NCBI RefSeq assembly: GCF_001877035.1
Contig: NZ_CP015756.1
Span: forward strand, 1,045,001-1,109,000
Direction of reading: 5' to 3'
DNA from: Clostridium estertheticum subsp. estertheticum
GTDB taxonomy: Bacteria > Bacillota > Clostridia > Clostridiales > Clostridiaceae
DNA length: 64,000 bases
The translations under genes and the position numbers were made by a program. Shown one piece after another: positions 34,145 through 43,388 of the stretch. How positions within the stretch are numbered: position 1 is the first letter of the stretch; each line of letters starts with the position of its first letter. The notes under the pieces were generated by a model that worked only from the letters and a program-made list of their open reading frames with translations, was not told the DNA's origin and searched no databases.

Positions 34145-35244
34145 TGAATAAAATGGAGAGAAGCTCTGATAAAAAACAAAGCTTAACTGTAAGTCAGTTT
34201 GCCCTTATTATCTTTGGTAGCATCGTTGGAGTGGGTGTTTTATCACTTCCCAATGGTGTAGTAAAAGCTGCTCATCAGGATGGTTGGATTTGCACTTTAA
34301 TTGGTGGAATATATCCATTATATGTTGTAAGTATAGCCAACTATATAAGTAAAAGATTTCCTAATGATAACATACTAAATTTGAGTAAAAAGTATTTTGG
34401 TAAAATTCTTGGGAGTATCTTTAATTTAATCTTTGCTTCTTATTTTATTTTTATAACATCGATGATTGCTTGTTATTATAGTAATTTAATGCGAAGTTAT
34501 ATGATGGGATTTTTAACTCCTTTTAAACTTATAGCTATCCTAGTTATCTGCATTATTTATGCGGCTTCGAGAGGGTTAAAAGTAATAGGAAGAATAAGTG
34601 AGATTTCTTTTTACGTTACAATCATTCTTCTTTTATCACCTATAATAGCTTTACGATTTCCGAACATGACAAATATCTATCCTGTATTTGGTTCTGGTTT
34701 TAGTTCAATAGCAAAGGGAGCTGTAAAGTCAAGTTTTGCTTATGGAGGAGCGGAAATAATCCTACTTATCTATCCTTTTGTAAAAAAGAAAAAGAAAATT
34801 CTTAAATCTTCCCTTATAAGTGTGATTATTGCTATTACTCTTTATGTTTGGTGCGTTTTTATAACTATATATTATTTAGGCCCAGATATTGTGGACAAAA
34901 GTTTTTGGTCATTTTTGGTGGTAACAGAAAGCATAACCGTATCAGTAATCAATAACTATAGATACATTTTTATGACATTTTGGAGTTTAGTTGCATTTAA
35001 AAGTATGAGCATTAACTGTTATGCAAGTATATATATTTTAAAAGAGTTTGCACATAAAATAAAGACTAAAAATATTTACTTTTTAATGTATCCACTACTT
35101 GTATATTTAGCTCTAAAGTTTGGTAATGAAATAGGTAGGCAAAATATTAACGAGATTATTTTACCATGGTTTATCATATTTAATTTATTATATATGACAT
35201 CTATTGCTATATTTATATCTTTTAAGGGAGGAGGTAGAGCTTGA
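34144..35244 (+). CDS. gerKB: Spore germinant receptor subunit B (GerKB-like), copy 1
   Basis: 366 aa with about ten membrane helices; APC-like fold of the GerB subunits. Typical are SQFALIIFGSIVGVGVLSLPNGVVKAAHQDGWI near the start, SRGLKVIGRISEIS in the middle and SSFAYGGAEIILLIYPF. The B subunit is thought to bind the germinant. The frame begins with GTG 34144 overlapping the stop of the A gene; ATG 34153, at better distance from AAAGGTAG, is an equal candidate. It overlaps the next C gene by 4 bases. Confidence 0.94.
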   Translation: MNKMERSSDKKQSLTVSQFALIIFGSIVGVGVLSLPNGVVKAAHQDGWICTLIGGIYPLYVVSIANYISKRFPNDNILNLSKKYFGKILGSIFNLIFASYFIFITSMIACYYSNLMRSYMMGFLTPFKLIAILVICIIYAASRGLKVIGRISEISFYVTIILLLSPIIALRFPNMTNIYPVFGSGFSSIAKGAVKSSFAYGGAEIILLIYPFVKKKKKILKSSLISVIIAITLYVWCVFITIYYLGPDIVDKSFWSFLVVTESITVSVINNYRYIFMTFWSLVAFKSMSINCYASIYILKEFAHKIKTKNIYFLMYPLLVYLALKFGNEIGRQNINEIILPWFIIFNLLYMTSIAIFISFKGGGRA

Positions 35245-36353
35245 ATAAAAAAAAATACTTCATCATAATAATTGGCATTTTTATTTATGTATTTATTATG
35301 CTTGATCAAGGCCGGGTACCTATTGAGGAGATAGTAACTATTAATGGCATTGGGTATGATATAGAAAAAAAAGGTGAAGATATCATTGAATATAGTGTCC
35401 CGATTAATACAAATGTTTATAAGGCAAGTGGTAAGCAAGCGAATTTGTTATTTAATGAGCAAGGTCAAAATTTAGGAGAAGTAACTCAGAAAAGGCAAGA
35501 AAAGATGGATAAAAAATTTGTACAAGGTCAGGAAAGGGTGGTTTTTGTCAGTCAGGATTATGCAAGGTATGGTTTGAAAACTTTAATAGATGATAGATTT
35601 AGAAATCCACGAACTAACGATATGGCTTATATGGTAGTATGCAAAGGGAAAGCAGAGGATTATTTAAAGTACAAAAAAAAAGGTTATAGTAACTCTTCAG
35701 AATATATAGGGGGGCTTGTAGAATCTTATGGCAATTATAGTTTTTTTTCTAATAACTACAAGTTAATAGATGCATATGTGAGGATTGGAGCTGAGGGTAG
35801 AAGTCTGGTGCTTCCATATATAGAAATAACACAGGAAGGAATAGAAATCACTGGTGTGGCTATTTTCAATGGAGATAAAATGGTAGAAGTTGTGGATATA
35901 CAAAAGGGTAAAATACTTAATTTGTTAAAAAACGATGATGTACACGGGATACTAACTTTACAAAAGAGCCCTAAAGAGTTTATTGATTTTGATGCAAAAA
36001 CTGGTAAAAGAAAAGTGAAATGTTATAAGCAAGGAAATAAATACAGTTTTATTATTGATTTAACTTTCACAGGTACAATTACTAATAATGAAATGTACGC
36101 TAATATGTTAAAGGATATAAACAAAAAAAAAGAATTTGAAAAAGATATGGAAAAAGATATGGAAAAGCAATGTGTTGATTTTATAAAAATAATGCAGAGT
36201 GATTATAAGATGGATTGTATTACTCTTGGAAGAGAAGCGGCTGCAAAGTATGGAAGGCAGAAAAATATTGATTGGAATAAAGTAGTTTCAAATGCAGATA
36301 TTAAAGTAAATGTGGTGGTTAATGCAGATTTACAGGGTAGAGGAGACTATTAA
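35241..36353 (+). CDS. gerKC: Spore germinant receptor subunit C (Ger(x)C-like), copy 1, no lipobox
   Basis: 370 aa. GerC signatures are present: a first domain with VTINGIGYDIE and KRQEKMDKKFVQGQERVVFVSQDYARYG, and a C-terminal domain with GREAAAKYGRQKNIDWNKVVSNADIKVNV. GerC proteins are normally lipoproteins with a cysteine after the signal; here the N-terminal helix IIIIGIFIYVFIMLDQ has no cysteine, so it may be anchored by that helix. TTG start with GGGAGGAGG 7 bases upstream. Overlaps the B gene before it. Confidence 0.92.
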   Translation: MNKKKYFIIIIGIFIYVFIMLDQGRVPIEEIVTINGIGYDIEKKGEDIIEYSVPINTNVYKASGKQANLLFNEQGQNLGEVTQKRQEKMDKKFVQGQERVVFVSQDYARYGLKTLIDDRFRNPRTNDMAYMVVCKGKAEDYLKYKKKGYSNSSEYIGGLVESYGNYSFFSNNYKLIDAYVRIGAEGRSLVLPYIEITQEGIEITGVAIFNGDKMVEVVDIQKGKILNLLKNDDVHGILTLQKSPKEFIDFDAKTGKRKVKCYKQGNKYSFIIDLTFTGTITNNEMYANMLKDINKKKEFEKDMEKDMEKQCVDFIKIMQSDYKMDCITLGREAAAKYGRQKNIDWNKVVSNADIKVNVVVNADLQGRGDY

Positions 36354-36355
36354 TC

Positions 36356-37444
36356 ATGCAGATAGAAAAGAAAAATCTACTAACTCCAAATGAAGTAACT
36401 TTTATATTAATAGGAATTGTGCTTGATGTAACGGCTACAAGTTTACCTAATGGGGGAATAGATATTGCAAAACAGGATGAGTGGATTTCTGTAATAATAG
36501 GGGCTTTATATCCCTTATATGTAGCTATCTTAGCTATATATGTAAGTGGAAAATATCCTAAGGATAATATTTTAGTGCTTAGTAAAAGATACTTAGGCAA
36601 GCCATTTGGGAGCATATTAAATGTTCTTTTTTTACTAAGTTTTTTTAGCTTTTTTCCACCCTTAATTACAACAATCACGTTAATCGTAAGAACGGAAGCA
36701 TCACCTATTTTAACTCCTTTTAAAATTTATGTAGTTTTATTTTTTATAGGAGTATACGCTGCTGGCCTTGGGATTAAAGTGCTGGGAAGGACATGTGCTA
36801 TCACCTTTTGGATGGTGTTAGGGGTCATTATACCTACCATTTCTATTTTAAAACAAGGAAGTTATTTAAATATAAGTCCTGTATTTGGAGCGGGGATTAT
36901 AAATATTTTAAAAGGGAGCGTGTATTCTGCTTATGATTACTCATTAATGGAGCTTATATTTTTAATTTATCCTTTTATAAACGATAGTAGCAAGATAAAG
37001 AGTTCCGTTTTAAAGGCAGTAGGATTTACGGCTATTATATATACATGGATTACCTTTATAACCATATATTATATGGGAAAAGATATTATTCATAAAACGA
37101 TATGGAGTTTCTTTACAGTGACATCGGCAGTAAAGGTTGAAGTAATAAACAATTTTAAATATATTTTTGTGTTTTTTTGGATAATTATAGCAATTAAATC
37201 TGTCGCTATTTTTAATTACGTGTGTTTATTTTTATTAAATGATTTTAAGAAAATAAAAAATAAAAAATTAATATATGTTGTTATAGCTGTTTTGGTTATT
37301 ATCATTACAAACACATATTATCCAGATAAGTTAGCAATGGAGGAAATTATAAAATATACCCTTCCATTCAGCGTTATTTACAATTTGATATATATAACTC
37401 TCATCGCCAGTTTAATATGGATAAAAAAAGGATGGGTAAAATGA
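36356..37444 (+). CDS. Spore germinant receptor subunit B, copy 2
   Basis: 362 aa, about ten membrane helices, same family as the B copies at 34144 and 39778 but clearly diverged: TATSLPNGGIDIAKQDEWISVIIGALYPLY near the start, AAGLGIKVLGRTCAITF in the middle, and AYDYSLMELIFLIYPF where the others have AYGGAE/AYGGME. The lost glycines in that helix could change ligand choice. It begins 2 bases after the stop of C copy 1 and overlaps C copy 2 by 4 bases, so expression is coupled. Confidence 0.93.
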   Translation: MQIEKKNLLTPNEVTFILIGIVLDVTATSLPNGGIDIAKQDEWISVIIGALYPLYVAILAIYVSGKYPKDNILVLSKRYLGKPFGSILNVLFLLSFFSFFPPLITTITLIVRTEASPILTPFKIYVVLFFIGVYAAGLGIKVLGRTCAITFWMVLGVIIPTISILKQGSYLNISPVFGAGIINILKGSVYSAYDYSLMELIFLIYPFINDSSKIKSSVLKAVGFTAIIYTWITFITIYYMGKDIIHKTIWSFFTVTSAVKVEVINNFKYIFVFFWIIIAIKSVAIFNYVCLFLLNDFKKIKNKKLIYVVIAVLVIIITNTYYPDKLAMEEIIKYTLPFSVIYNLIYITLIASLIWIKKGWVK

Positions 37445-38562
37445 AAAAATATATGAATATAATATTTATTGTTTTTTTATGTAGTACTCTAATTATGGTT
37501 ATTTTTGGAGGAGAAAATACAAAAACACAGAGTGTGGAGGATTTAGGTATTTCTGTGGGTGTAGGAATGGGAATAAATAAAAATGGTGAAGGGAATATAA
37601 TATATAGGGTCTCCACAACTGCTAATGAATATAAAGAAGACGGCACTATTGAAACACTATTAGGTACTGGAATAGGTAGCACTATTGGGAAAACAAGAGA
37701 GAATAGACAAAAAAAAATAGGAAAAGAATTTTTTTTAGGACTATCAAAGATTTATATAGTAGATGAGGAATATGCTAAATATGGACTAAGAGGTTTAATA
37801 GATGTTAATTTTAAGAATCCTGTGGTTAATGACAATGCATTTTTAGTTGTATGCAAAGGTAGGAATGAAGATTATCTTAATTATACTTCCCCAGGTTACG
37901 ATAATTCAGCAGAGTATATAAGCGATATGATTAAAAACTCAGTAAACTATAATTTTTTTAAGGAAGACTACATGTTTAAAGATGCATTTTTATCAATAGA
38001 TGCGGAGGGCAAAAATGTTGTTAGTCCCTATATTGAAATAATGGAAGATGGAATTAAAATAAAAGGCATGGCAGTTTTTAACAAGGATAAGCTAGCTGTT
38101 ATTTTGGATATGAAGGATACGAAAATAATGAATATGCTTAGGGAAAATAAAGTAAGAGGAATATTAACCATACAAAAGGATTCAGATAAGTATGTAAATT
38201 ATCAAGGGTCATCTAAAAGAAAAATTACATGCAGGAAAATAGGAGATAAATATACTTTTATTATTGATTTAAATTTGGAAGGAGAAATTGTTAACAATGA
38301 ATTATATAAAGGTATAGCAACAAACTTAGGGGTAACAAAAAGGTTTGAAGATGACATGGCAAAACAAGTGGAAGAAATGTGCAATGGATTTTTGGGGAGG
38401 ATGAAGAACAAATATAAGGTAGATCTACTTCAGCTAGGATGGGTGGCTACTGCGAAATATGGAAGAGACACAGGAGTAGACTGGAATGATGTTATTTCTA
38501 ACTCTGAGATTAAAGTAAATGTAAAGGTACATGTTGATAAAGTAGGAAGAGGACAGTATTAA
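37441..38562 (+). CDS. Spore germinant receptor subunit C, copy 2, no lipobox
   Basis: 373 aa from ATG 37441 (ATGA overlap with the B gene; AAAGGATGGG upstream); an earlier in-frame ATG at 37417 lies within the B gene. Conserved GerC parts are YAKYGLRGLIDVNFKNPVVND, CKGRNEDYLNY and the end GWVATAKYGRDTGVDWNDVISNSEIKVNV. The N-terminal helix NIIFIVFLCSTLIMVIF has one cysteine, but the residue before it is leucine, not the Gly/Ala/Ser a lipobox needs. Confidence 0.92.
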   Translation: MKKYMNIIFIVFLCSTLIMVIFGGENTKTQSVEDLGISVGVGMGINKNGEGNIIYRVSTTANEYKEDGTIETLLGTGIGSTIGKTRENRQKKIGKEFFLGLSKIYIVDEEYAKYGLRGLIDVNFKNPVVNDNAFLVVCKGRNEDYLNYTSPGYDNSAEYISDMIKNSVNYNFFKEDYMFKDAFLSIDAEGKNVVSPYIEIMEDGIKIKGMAVFNKDKLAVILDMKDTKIMNMLRENKVRGILTIQKDSDKYVNYQGSSKRKITCRKIGDKYTFIIDLNLEGEIVNNELYKGIATNLGVTKRFEDDMAKQVEEMCNGFLGRMKNKYKVDLLQLGWVATAKYGRDTGVDWNDVISNSEIKVNVKVHVDKVGRGQY

Positions 38563-38597
38563 ATATAGGTAAGTAAGAAAAAATAGAAGGTGACACT

Positions 38598-39755
38598 TTG
38601 GAAAAGAAAAAAATAATAATTATGTTTTTGGTGGTGCTTATAGTTTCGATTTATGCAGAAAAATATAAAGTAAGCCCTATGGAGGATTTAAATATAATTT
38701 CAGGAATTGGTTTTGATATTAATAAAGAGGTAAATGGTAATGTGCAATATAGTGTCCCATTTTCTATATATGGTTTTAAAAGTAAGGGAAAAAGTGGTCT
38801 ACCAATCACTACTAAAAAGGCAAGTAGTCCTGGAGAAAATATTGAAAGAACTAGTAGTATTATAATGGAAAAGTCAAATACTATTGGAGATACAAGGGAA
38901 GAGAGACAATTAAAGTCAAGTAAAGCTTACACAATCGGAACTGAAAAAATGGCTATAATAGGCGAAGAGCAGGCAGCTTATGGGATACTTAATATGGTAA
39001 ATATACTTTTTTCTAATGCAAATATTAATGATTCAGATATTTTTTCAGTGTGTAAGGGGAAGGCAGAAGATATATTAAGGTTTAAGGTAGAAGGATATCC
39101 TAGTTCTTCAGACTATATGGAGGGTATGATTAAAGGTGCTACAAACTATAATTTTTTAAGTTTAGAATATAATTTACTTAATATATATATAACATTGGAT
39201 TCGGAAGGGAAAAATTTAGTACTTCCTTACCTAGAAGTAAAGGATAACAATATCTTCTATACGGGTATGGCTTTATTTAAAGGGAATAAAATGGCTTACG
39301 TATTGCCTATGGATGAAAGTAAAATTATGAATATGCTTAGGGAGAAAAAAGGTAAAGGAATATTAACGCTTCAGGAAGGCCCAGATAAATATATAAATTA
39401 CGATGCAATGGTTAAAAGGAAGGTAAAATGCAATAAGATAGAAGATAAATATGAATTTAACATTGATTTGAATTTTAGGGGAGACATCATAGAGAACACA
39501 TTATATAAAAGTATTAATAAAGAAAGTGAAAAAGAATTTGAAAAGCTTATGGGAAAGAAAATAGAGAAAATGTGTTATGATTTTTTAGGAAAGATGAAAA
39601 ATGTATATAAAATAGATTGCTTAAATTTAGGAATGGATGCTGTAGCTCAATATGGCAGAGAAACTGGAGTAGATTGGAATGATGTGGTAAGTAATGCAGA
39701 TATTAAAGTAAATGTAGTGGTGAAAATTGATAATATTGGAAAGGGTCAGTATTGA
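38598..39755 (+). CDS. Spore germinant receptor subunit C, copy 3, no lipobox
   Basis: 385 aa. TTG start with GAAGGTGAC 5-6 bases upstream. GerC family throughout: MEDLNIISGIGFDINKE, CKGKAEDILRFKVEGYPSSSDYMEG, MNMLREKKGKGILTLQEGPDKYINYD and the C-terminal AVAQYGRETGVDWNDVVSNADIKVNV. The N-terminal helix KIIIMFLVVLIVSIYAEKY contains no cysteine; VSIYA could be a signal peptidase I site. It follows C copy 2 directly, so two C genes stand side by side without a B between them. Confidence 0.92.
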   Translation: MEKKKIIIMFLVVLIVSIYAEKYKVSPMEDLNIISGIGFDINKEVNGNVQYSVPFSIYGFKSKGKSGLPITTKKASSPGENIERTSSIIMEKSNTIGDTREERQLKSSKAYTIGTEKMAIIGEEQAAYGILNMVNILFSNANINDSDIFSVCKGKAEDILRFKVEGYPSSSDYMEGMIKGATNYNFLSLEYNLLNIYITLDSEGKNLVLPYLEVKDNNIFYTGMALFKGNKMAYVLPMDESKIMNMLREKKGKGILTLQEGPDKYINYDAMVKRKVKCNKIEDKYEFNIDLNFRGDIIENTLYKSINKESEKEFEKLMGKKIEKMCYDFLGKMKNVYKIDCLNLGMDAVAQYGRETGVDWNDVVSNADIKVNVVVKIDNIGKGQY

Positions 39756-39777
39756 ATGAATATGGGGAGTAAATAAG

Positions 39778-40863
39778 ATGGATAAGGCAAAAAACAATTT
39801 GCTTGAAGAAAGTGAAGCTACAGCGATGGTAGTGGGATTTATAATTGGAGCAAGCGTTCTGGCATTGCCTAATGGAGTAGTACAGGATGCAAAGCAGGAT
39901 GGATGGATATCTGTATTAATTGGTGGTATATATCCTCTATATGTAGCTTTGATAGCTATATATTATGCAAAAAAACACCCCAAGCAGGATATATTGGCTT
40001 TAAGTAACTTATATTTAGGCAAGGTCATAGGAACTATATGCAATATTTTATTTATGCTTGAGTTTGGTGTATTTGCTATAGCCGAAATTGTTAGTTTAAG
40101 TAATATTTTTAGAGTGCATGCAACACCTTTTTTAACACCAATAAAAGTTTTTATTCCAACTATACTATTAGCCTTATATTTAAGTAGTAAAGGGATAAAA
40201 GTACTAGGACGAATCAATAAAATTTCATTATATGTTACAGTTGCTTTACCTTTAATATTAGTATTTTCACTAAAAAATGGAAATTATCTAAATCTGTTTC
40301 CTATATTTGGGACAGGGGTTAAAAACATTTTCAGTGGCAGTCTTGAATCAGCATTTGCCTATGGAGGAATGGAAGCTATATTTTTATTTTATCCTGTTTT
40401 GAAAGAAAAAAATAAAATAAAAAGGATAACTTTAAATGCCTTATTAATCACTATGGGGATTTATGTTTGGGTTACAATTGCATGCATCTATTATTTAGGA
40501 TACAAGGTTACATCTATAGCCTTATGGCCCGTTTTAATAGTAACAGGGGGGGTAAATATAGTAGTATTAAATAATTTTAGATTCTTATTTTTATTAGTAG
40601 GGTCTATGGTAGTGTTTAAGATTATAGCAAATGAGCACTATGCATTTACGTATATTCTGAGTGGTTTATTAAAAATTAAAGATATAAATAAGACATATTG
40701 GATCACATTTCCAATTATTCTTTGCTTATGTATGTTAATTAAAAATGAAGTTCAAAGAAGAGCAATCATTGGGTATATTGTTCCTAAAATAGTTTTATTT
40801 AATATAACGTACATATCTATTATTGCCATATTGATATTTATAAAAGGAAAAGTTCGAAAGTAA
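39778..40863 (+). CDS. Spore germinant receptor subunit B, copy 3
   Basis: 361 aa with about ten membrane helices. GASVLALPNGVVQDAKQDGWISVLIGGIYPLY, SSKGIKVLGRINKIS and SAFAYGGMEAIFLFYPV place it with GerB subunits and closer to copy 1 than copy 2 in the last helix. GGGGAG lies 9 bases before the ATG. It closes the operon of one A, three B and three C genes. No sharp terminator is visible in the 200 bases that follow. Confidence 0.93.
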   Translation: MDKAKNNLLEESEATAMVVGFIIGASVLALPNGVVQDAKQDGWISVLIGGIYPLYVALIAIYYAKKHPKQDILALSNLYLGKVIGTICNILFMLEFGVFAIAEIVSLSNIFRVHATPFLTPIKVFIPTILLALYLSSKGIKVLGRINKISLYVTVALPLILVFSLKNGNYLNLFPIFGTGVKNIFSGSLESAFAYGGMEAIFLFYPVLKEKNKIKRITLNALLITMGIYVWVTIACIYYLGYKVTSIALWPVLIVTGGVNIVVLNNFRFLFLLVGSMVVFKIIANEHYAFTYILSGLLKIKDINKTYWITFPIILCLCMLIKNEVQRRAIIGYIVPKIVLFNITYISIIAILIFIKGKVRK

Positions 40864-41063
40864 ACTATTTTTGGTTGGAATTTATTTGTTAATATCTTTA
40901 TTATAAAAAACCACCAGAAAATTTTCAACATTTTCTATAACAAAGCAAAATAATATTTTACCAAATCTATATGTATGAATTTTGGTTAGATGTATAATAT
41001 TAATAGTGAGTATTTTATTTATTTTTATCATTGAAAAAATAGTTTTGGAGGAAGTGACGTAAT

Positions 41064-41789
41064 ATGCCTTTTAATGTATACAGTAGAAACGGAAAATATT
41101 TAGGATTCATTCAATCTGCATATCCGCAATATACAAATGTATTTATGGTTGCGAGTACAGATATTAAGCTTACGGAGAAGGACTTTAATATAAATAAAAT
41201 AAAATCTGAGTTAGCAAGTTTTTTAGGATGTAAAAGTATTTTAGGGAAAATTAATGAGCAAAGATTAAGTAAAAGCATAGAGAATATAATAATTAAAGAA
41301 TTTAAAAAATTCAAAGATAATACCTATGAAGAATTATTAAAACTAGTATATCTTAGAATAATACGTTCTGAAGAAAACTTTAATTATAAAAAAGTAGATT
41401 TAACACAAATAAATGCATATTTCTTAGTGGATATTAATAATGCTATAATTGAAAATGATTCAATAATTATAGATGAAGAGATAGATTATATTTGTAATAA
41501 AAAAATAGAAAATCTAATTCCTATTGTTGCAAAAATAACTGATTATCCTGTAATACAAATTGATAGTCTAATGTCAGGTCAAGGGTTGTTATTAGGGGCA
41601 GATCTTGCTGATTTGGTAGGAAGAAGTCATATACATAGGACGAAATTAAAAATAAAATCAGGGAACTTTGCATATGAACTTAATTTGCCTGTAGAGCTAT
41701 ACATAAAAATAGGCGATGTAATTGAGATGTATGTAAGTAACAGGGTTGTTAAAAGGATATTTTGCGATGGTATAATATATGAGTTTTAA
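41064..41789 (+). CDS. Unknown 241-aa protein
   Basis: No family recognised. MPFNVYSRNGKYLGFIQSAYPQY opens a soluble alpha/beta protein with a Lys/Glu-rich middle (residues 55-100) and a C-terminal beta-rich part, SGNFAYELNLPVELYIKIGDVIEMYVSN, that reads like a small beta-barrel. No signal peptide or membrane helix. It begins after TATAAT-like sequence near 40994 and GGAGGAAGTGA before the ATG. Its stop overlaps the longest frame of the thioesterase, so the two are co-transcribed; a role in acyl or lipid metabolism is only a guess from that. Confidence 0.75.
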   Translation: MPFNVYSRNGKYLGFIQSAYPQYTNVFMVASTDIKLTEKDFNINKIKSELASFLGCKSILGKINEQRLSKSIENIIIKEFKKFKDNTYEELLKLVYLRIIRSEENFNYKKVDLTQINAYFLVDINNAIIENDSIIIDEEIDYICNKKIENLIPIVAKITDYPVIQIDSLMSGQGLLLGADLADLVGRSHIHRTKLKIKSGNFAYELNLPVELYIKIGDVIEMYVSNRVVKRIFCDGIIYEF

Positions 41790-41815
41790 TGAAAATTCTG
41801 ATCGGAGATATGAAT

Positions 41816-42235
41816 ATGTATATTAATGAAACAAAACTAAAAGTAAGGTATGTTGAGACAGATCAAATGGGAATTGTTCATCATTCAAATTATTACGCTT
41901 ATTTTGAAGTAGGTAGAACAGAATTTATAACAGCAATAGGAATGACATATAAAGAAATGGAAAAAGATAATATTATGTTACCAGTTGTGGAAAGCTCATG
42001 TAAGCACATAGAAGGGGCAAAATACGAGGATATAATTATTATCCAAACATTTATTAAAGAGCTAAATGGTGCTAAGGTAATATTTAATTATAATGTAGTT
42101 CGGTCAGAGGATGGAAAAATTTTGGCTAAGGGTAGTACAACACATGCTTTTGTTAATGAAAAATTTAGAGTCGTAAATCTTAGAAAAGTTAACATTGATA
42201 TGTGGAGTAAATTTAAAAAACTATTTGAAGAATAG
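41816..42235 (+). CDS. Acyl-CoA thioesterase, YbgC/4HBT family
   Basis: 139 aa hotdog-fold thioesterase. VRYVETDQMGIVHHSNYYAYFEVGRTEFI near the start has the catalytic aspartate (D16 region) and the following histidines of the YbgC/4-hydroxybenzoyl-CoA thioesterase group; CKHIEGAKYEDIIIIQT is the next conserved strand. It hydrolyses acyl-CoA or acyl-ACP in the cytosol. ATG 41816 is chosen since CGGAGA lies 7 bases upstream; the in-frame ATG at 41789 overlaps the previous stop and has no site of its own. Confidence 0.9.
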   Translation: MYINETKLKVRYVETDQMGIVHHSNYYAYFEVGRTEFITAIGMTYKEMEKDNIMLPVVESSCKHIEGAKYEDIIIIQTFIKELNGAKVIFNYNVVRSEDGKILAKGSTTHAFVNEKFRVVNLRKVNIDMWSKFKKLFEE

Positions 42236-42262
42236 AAATTCTATGCTTCAAATAGTTTTCAC
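42219..42262. terminator. Bidirectional terminator at the thioesterase stop
   Basis: AAAACTATTTGAAGAATAG pairs with CTATGCTTCAAATAGTTTT (one mismatch); the left arm lies in the end of the thioesterase gene and the exonuclease gene converges on it. Confidence 0.8.
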
Positions 42263-42267
42263 GTTAA

Positions 42268-42876
42268 TTATTTAGCAAGATTCGTGAAATAATGTTTTGG
42301 TATGAAACCTTTTTTAATACCTTCTGTAACTAGTAAATATGTTGCAGTAGTATCAAATCTAGCATCATGAAAATTTGCAGCGTCTCCAAAATACTTGTTG
42401 CTTTTTAAGTTTATTTGATCTTCGTTTAAATCAAGAAATTTAATGGCTTCTGCTAATTTTGGATTTTTGTATCCTCCACGCGAAGTGAAGAGTTTACATA
42501 TGTCTTTATAATACTTCATGGTACAAAATGTATGTTTAGGGTTTAGAGCATGTCCACAATTCTCAAGTTCGTGAGTTAAAAATTTTATATCAAAATTAAC
42601 ATTGTGCCCTATAAGAATATCTGCATTTATAAAATCTTCAATAAAACCTTCATAAGAATCTTCGAAAGTTTTGCCTTCGCTTAGTGCAAACAAAGTATCT
42701 ACACTAAAACCATGTACATCCTCTGCAGATGGTTCTACATAATCTACAGTAAAAAATATATTTTTACCTATTGTTTTCGTAGGTTTATAGTCAGTATCAA
42801 CGAGTATATAACTAAGCTGACATATATTGCCTGGTCTTATGCCAGTAGTTTCTGTATCAAAAAAAATCATTCTCAT
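42268..42876 (-). CDS. DEDDh 3'-5' exonuclease (DnaQ-like)
   Basis: 202 aa with all three exonuclease motifs: FFDTETTG (Exo I, residues 5-12), GHNVNFDIKFL (Exo II) and FHDARFDTTATYL (Exo III, with the H of DEDDh). Stand-alone DnaQ-like exonucleases act on DNA or RNA ends in repair or RNA turnover; proofreading of a polymerase is possible but not shown. The start at 42876 is chosen because GGGAGGG lies 8 bases upstream on the minus strand; the longer frame adds 13 residues without a site. Confidence 0.92.
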   Translation of the reverse strand: MRMIFFDTETTGIRPGNICQLSYILVDTDYKPTKTIGKNIFFTVDYVEPSAEDVHGFSVDTLFALSEGKTFEDSYEGFIEDFINADILIGHNVNFDIKFLTHELENCGHALNPKHTFCTMKYYKDICKLFTSRGGYKNPKLAEAIKFLDLNEDQINLKSNKYFGDAANFHDARFDTTATYLLVTEGIKKGFIPKHYFTNLAK

Positions 42877-43018
42877 TAAATGAGCCCTCCCATATTTCTT
42901 TGTGGAATATAACAATAATGTTACATTAATTATAACATAGTTTTTACATCTTTATATATTGTAGAATATTGTATATACTAATTTTAGGATATTGTTTATG
43001 TAAATGTACATTTAAGTG

Positions 43019-43070
43019 AAAAAACAAAAGGACTGATTAAATTTAACTTTAATCAGTCCTCTTGTTTTAG
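43019..43070 (-). terminator. Terminator of the small membrane protein gene
   Basis: AAAACAAAAGGACTGATTA pairs with TAATCAGTCCTCTTGTTTT (one mismatch) around a loop of about 11 bases; on the minus strand it follows the 59-aa gene. Confidence 0.88.
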
Positions 43071-43094
43071 ATTATAGTGTTTGAAATCTTAATA

Positions 43095-43274
43095 CTATTT
43101 TCTGTGTTCAACAAGATCAATTGCTCCAAGCACTATGTGAGCAAGTCCAAAGCCTACAACACCAGCTTCTATCATGGGAAGCATAGTTTTCTTCTTCATG
43201 TTATTCTTTGAAAATGATGCACCAGCAACGCTTACAACTGTACCTAAAATCGTTGGAATTAATCCTTCACGCAT
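43095..43274 (-). CDS. Small membrane protein (59 aa)
   Basis: A short gene on the minus strand with AAAGGAGG 9 bases before its ATG. The product begins MREGLIPTILGTVVSVAGASF and has two hydrophobic stretches (LIPTILGTVVSVAGA and IEAGVVGFGLAHIVLGAI) around the basic NNMKKKTML, ending in EHRK. Similar tiny proteins occur widely in Clostridium, sometimes under the unlikely label asparagine synthase. No function can be assigned. It has its own terminator and lies between the exonuclease and rsgI. Confidence 0.8.
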   Translation of the reverse strand: MREGLIPTILGTVVSVAGASFSKNNMKKKTMLPMIEAGVVGFGLAHIVLGAIDLVEHRK

Positions 43275-43388
43275 ATTAAAAACCCTCCTTTTAATAACAT
43301 ATTAATATCTTTCACAAAAGAGAGAATGTTAATACAGTGAAATATATAGAATATAATATATATATTGTTATTTATGTATTCACTTGTT

